From Holosporaceae bacterium (lineage in GTDB: Bacteria; Pseudomonadota; Alphaproteobacteria; UBA3830), in the NCBI GenBank assembly GCA_031276835.1, contig JAISMI010000088.1:1-9267 (forward strand): a DNA stretch of 9,267 nt, given 5' to 3'. Under the pieces are notes generated by a model, which was given only the letters and a program-made list of their open reading frames with translations, was not told the DNA's origin and did no database searches. The translations under genes were made by a program, and so were the position numbers. Positions 5,885-9,267 of this stretch are shown here, piece by piece. Position 1 is the stretch's first letter; each line of letters opens with the position of its first letter.

Positions 5885-6212
5885 ATGAATACCGGCTACG
5901 CAGTTGTTCTATCCACCATTGATTCCGAACGAAAAGCGGAAATTCTAGCGAAAAAAATATTGCGAAAAAAGCTAGCCGCCTGCGTTCAAATCCAGAAAAT
6001 AAAAAGTTTTTACCGCTGGAAAGGTCAAACGGAACATGCCGAGGAATATTTGCTTATGATAAAAACCGCCGCCGATCTATTTTCTCAGCTATCGGAATTT
6101 ATTCGGCAGAATCACAGCTATGAAACGCCTGAAATTGTTCAAATTCCAATTACAGAGGCCTCAAAAGAATACCTTGATTGGATGGCGGATGAAATTCAGC
6201 CGTTAAAAACCC

Positions 6213-6235
<23 letters not shown>
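5885..6235 (+). CDS. cutA: Divalent-cation tolerance protein CutA
   Basis: A 116-residue protein of the CutA1 family, small trimeric proteins with a ferredoxin-like fold resembling PII; copper tolerance was the first reported role, and the general function is still unsettled. Family motifs appear in order: AACVQI (31-36), SFYRWKG (41-47), EYLLMIKT (54-61), HSYETPEI (77-84; usually HPYExPEI) and YLDWM (96-100). Length is typical for a cytosolic form and no signal peptide is present. It starts 5 nt after the rubrerythrin stop without a clear ribosome binding site, so it probably relies on translational coupling. Its last 23 bases overlap the convergent atpC, with no terminator between the opposing operons. 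Confidence 0.93.
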
Positions 6236-8753
<2,518 letters not shown>

Positions 8754-8761
8754 TCGGCTAC

Positions 8762-9267
8762 CTATGAATCACTATTTTTTTTAAAATCGTCCAAATATTT
8801 TTTTACTAAAATCTTCATTTTTTCGCCCGCTTCGGCCACAATTTCTCCGCGTTTTCTAATATCGGCGAGCGTTTCGGACTCTTCGCTTTTCATGCGATTT
8901 AAAACATACTCTTCAAATGGGCGAACCATGTGCAATTCCAGATCATCCAAGTATCCGTTAACCCCAAGATAGATGCTCGCCACCTGATCTTCGACATTCA
9001 TAGGAGAATATTGCCGCTGCTTTAAAATTTCCGTTAATCTTTCTCCGCGCGAAATCAATTGCTTGCTGGAAGCGTCTAAATCGGACGCAAATTGAGCGAA
9101 ACCGGCCATTTCTCGATATTGAGCCAATTCCAACTTAATTCTTCCGGACACCTGCTTCATGCACTTAGTTTGGGCGGAAGATCCAACTCGACTGACCGAT
9201 TGACCAACATTAATAGCCGGACGAATCCCTTGATAAAACAATCCGCTTTCCAAAAAAATCTGACCAT
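8762..9267 (-). CDS. atpA: ATP synthase F1 alpha subunit, C-terminal part (5' end outside the window)
   Basis: The last 168 or so codons of the alpha subunit, the non-catalytic nucleotide-binding partner of beta. The frame is open to the window edge, where it reads [11 protein letters not shown], a well-known internal alpha sequence; the TTG at 9253 is the Leu of FLES, not a start. [20 protein letters not shown] follows, containing the conserved arginine (SVSRVG) that reaches into the catalytic site of beta. The remaining C-terminal helical domain ([16 protein letters not shown], then [11 protein letters not shown]) is normal up to the stop. atpG follows after 8 nt, giving the order alpha-gamma-beta-epsilon; atpH presumably lies further upstream (inference). 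Confidence 0.98.
   Translation of the reverse strand, partial: GQIFLESGLFYQGIRPAINVGQSVSRVGSSAQTKCMKQVSGRIKLELAQYREMAGFAQFASDLDASSKQLISRGERLTEILKQRQYSPMNVEDQVASIYLGVNGYLDDLELHMVRPFEEYVLNRMKSEESETLADIRKRGEIVAEAGEKMKILVKKYLDDFKKNSDS

Noticed and set aside
9251..9253. TTG as the start of a 163-residue minus-strand protein
   Set aside because: The frame stays open to the window edge and the codon is the Leu of the conserved FLESGLF of the ATP synthase alpha subunit, so it is internal.

Overview
The window looks like a piece of an AT-rich alphaproteobacterial chromosome. This rests on three things. The ATP synthase genes run alpha-gamma-beta-epsilon with a very short epsilon subunit. The tyrosine recombinase has alphaproteobacterial XerC character. 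Tad-type pseudopilin-like genes and an isolated pal lipoprotein gene are also present. The AT-rich, A/T-tract-rich spacers would suit a host-associated lineage such as Holosporales or Rickettsiales-like bacteria, but that placement is inference; no rRNA or marker phylogeny is available here.

Left part (1-2061), cell-surface genes. On the minus strand, a membrane-anchored FkbM-fold protein (1234-347) is followed 29 nt later by a hydrophilic reading frame (317-42). This frame runs into an 11-base C/G homopolymer at 52-62 and stops. In the next frame, immediately past the tract, the sequence begins a TadE/TadG-type pseudopilin segment that leaves the window at base 1. A tract of 9 or 12 would join the two, so this is a candidate phase-variable switch, or else a homopolymer sequencing error. 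A second TadE-like gene (1423-2061) is transcribed divergently from the FkbM-like gene.

Middle part (2062-5214). xerC (minus strand) converges on the TadE-like gene. It is divergent from pal, which has a good sigma70 promoter, a GTG start and a lipobox. pal converges on a secreted two-cysteine protein of unknown function, and the two share a bidirectional terminator. A third TadE-like gene (4507-5214) is transcribed away from the secreted protein and appears to have an almost leaderless mRNA.

Right part (5340-9267), housekeeping. Rubrerythrin (peroxide reduction) and cutA form a two-gene unit. This runs head-on into the 3' end of the ATP synthase F1 operon, read on the minus strand as atpA (3' part only), atpG, atpD and atpC. 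cutA and atpC overlap tail to tail by 23 nt.

The main points for a second look are: the poly-G frame switch in front of a pseudopilin; three G-X4-E pseudopilin-like proteins scattered among housekeeping genes with no Tad machinery beside them; the FkbM-like protein, in which the acidic positions of its motifs are asparagine; and an epsilon subunit reduced to its N-terminal domain.
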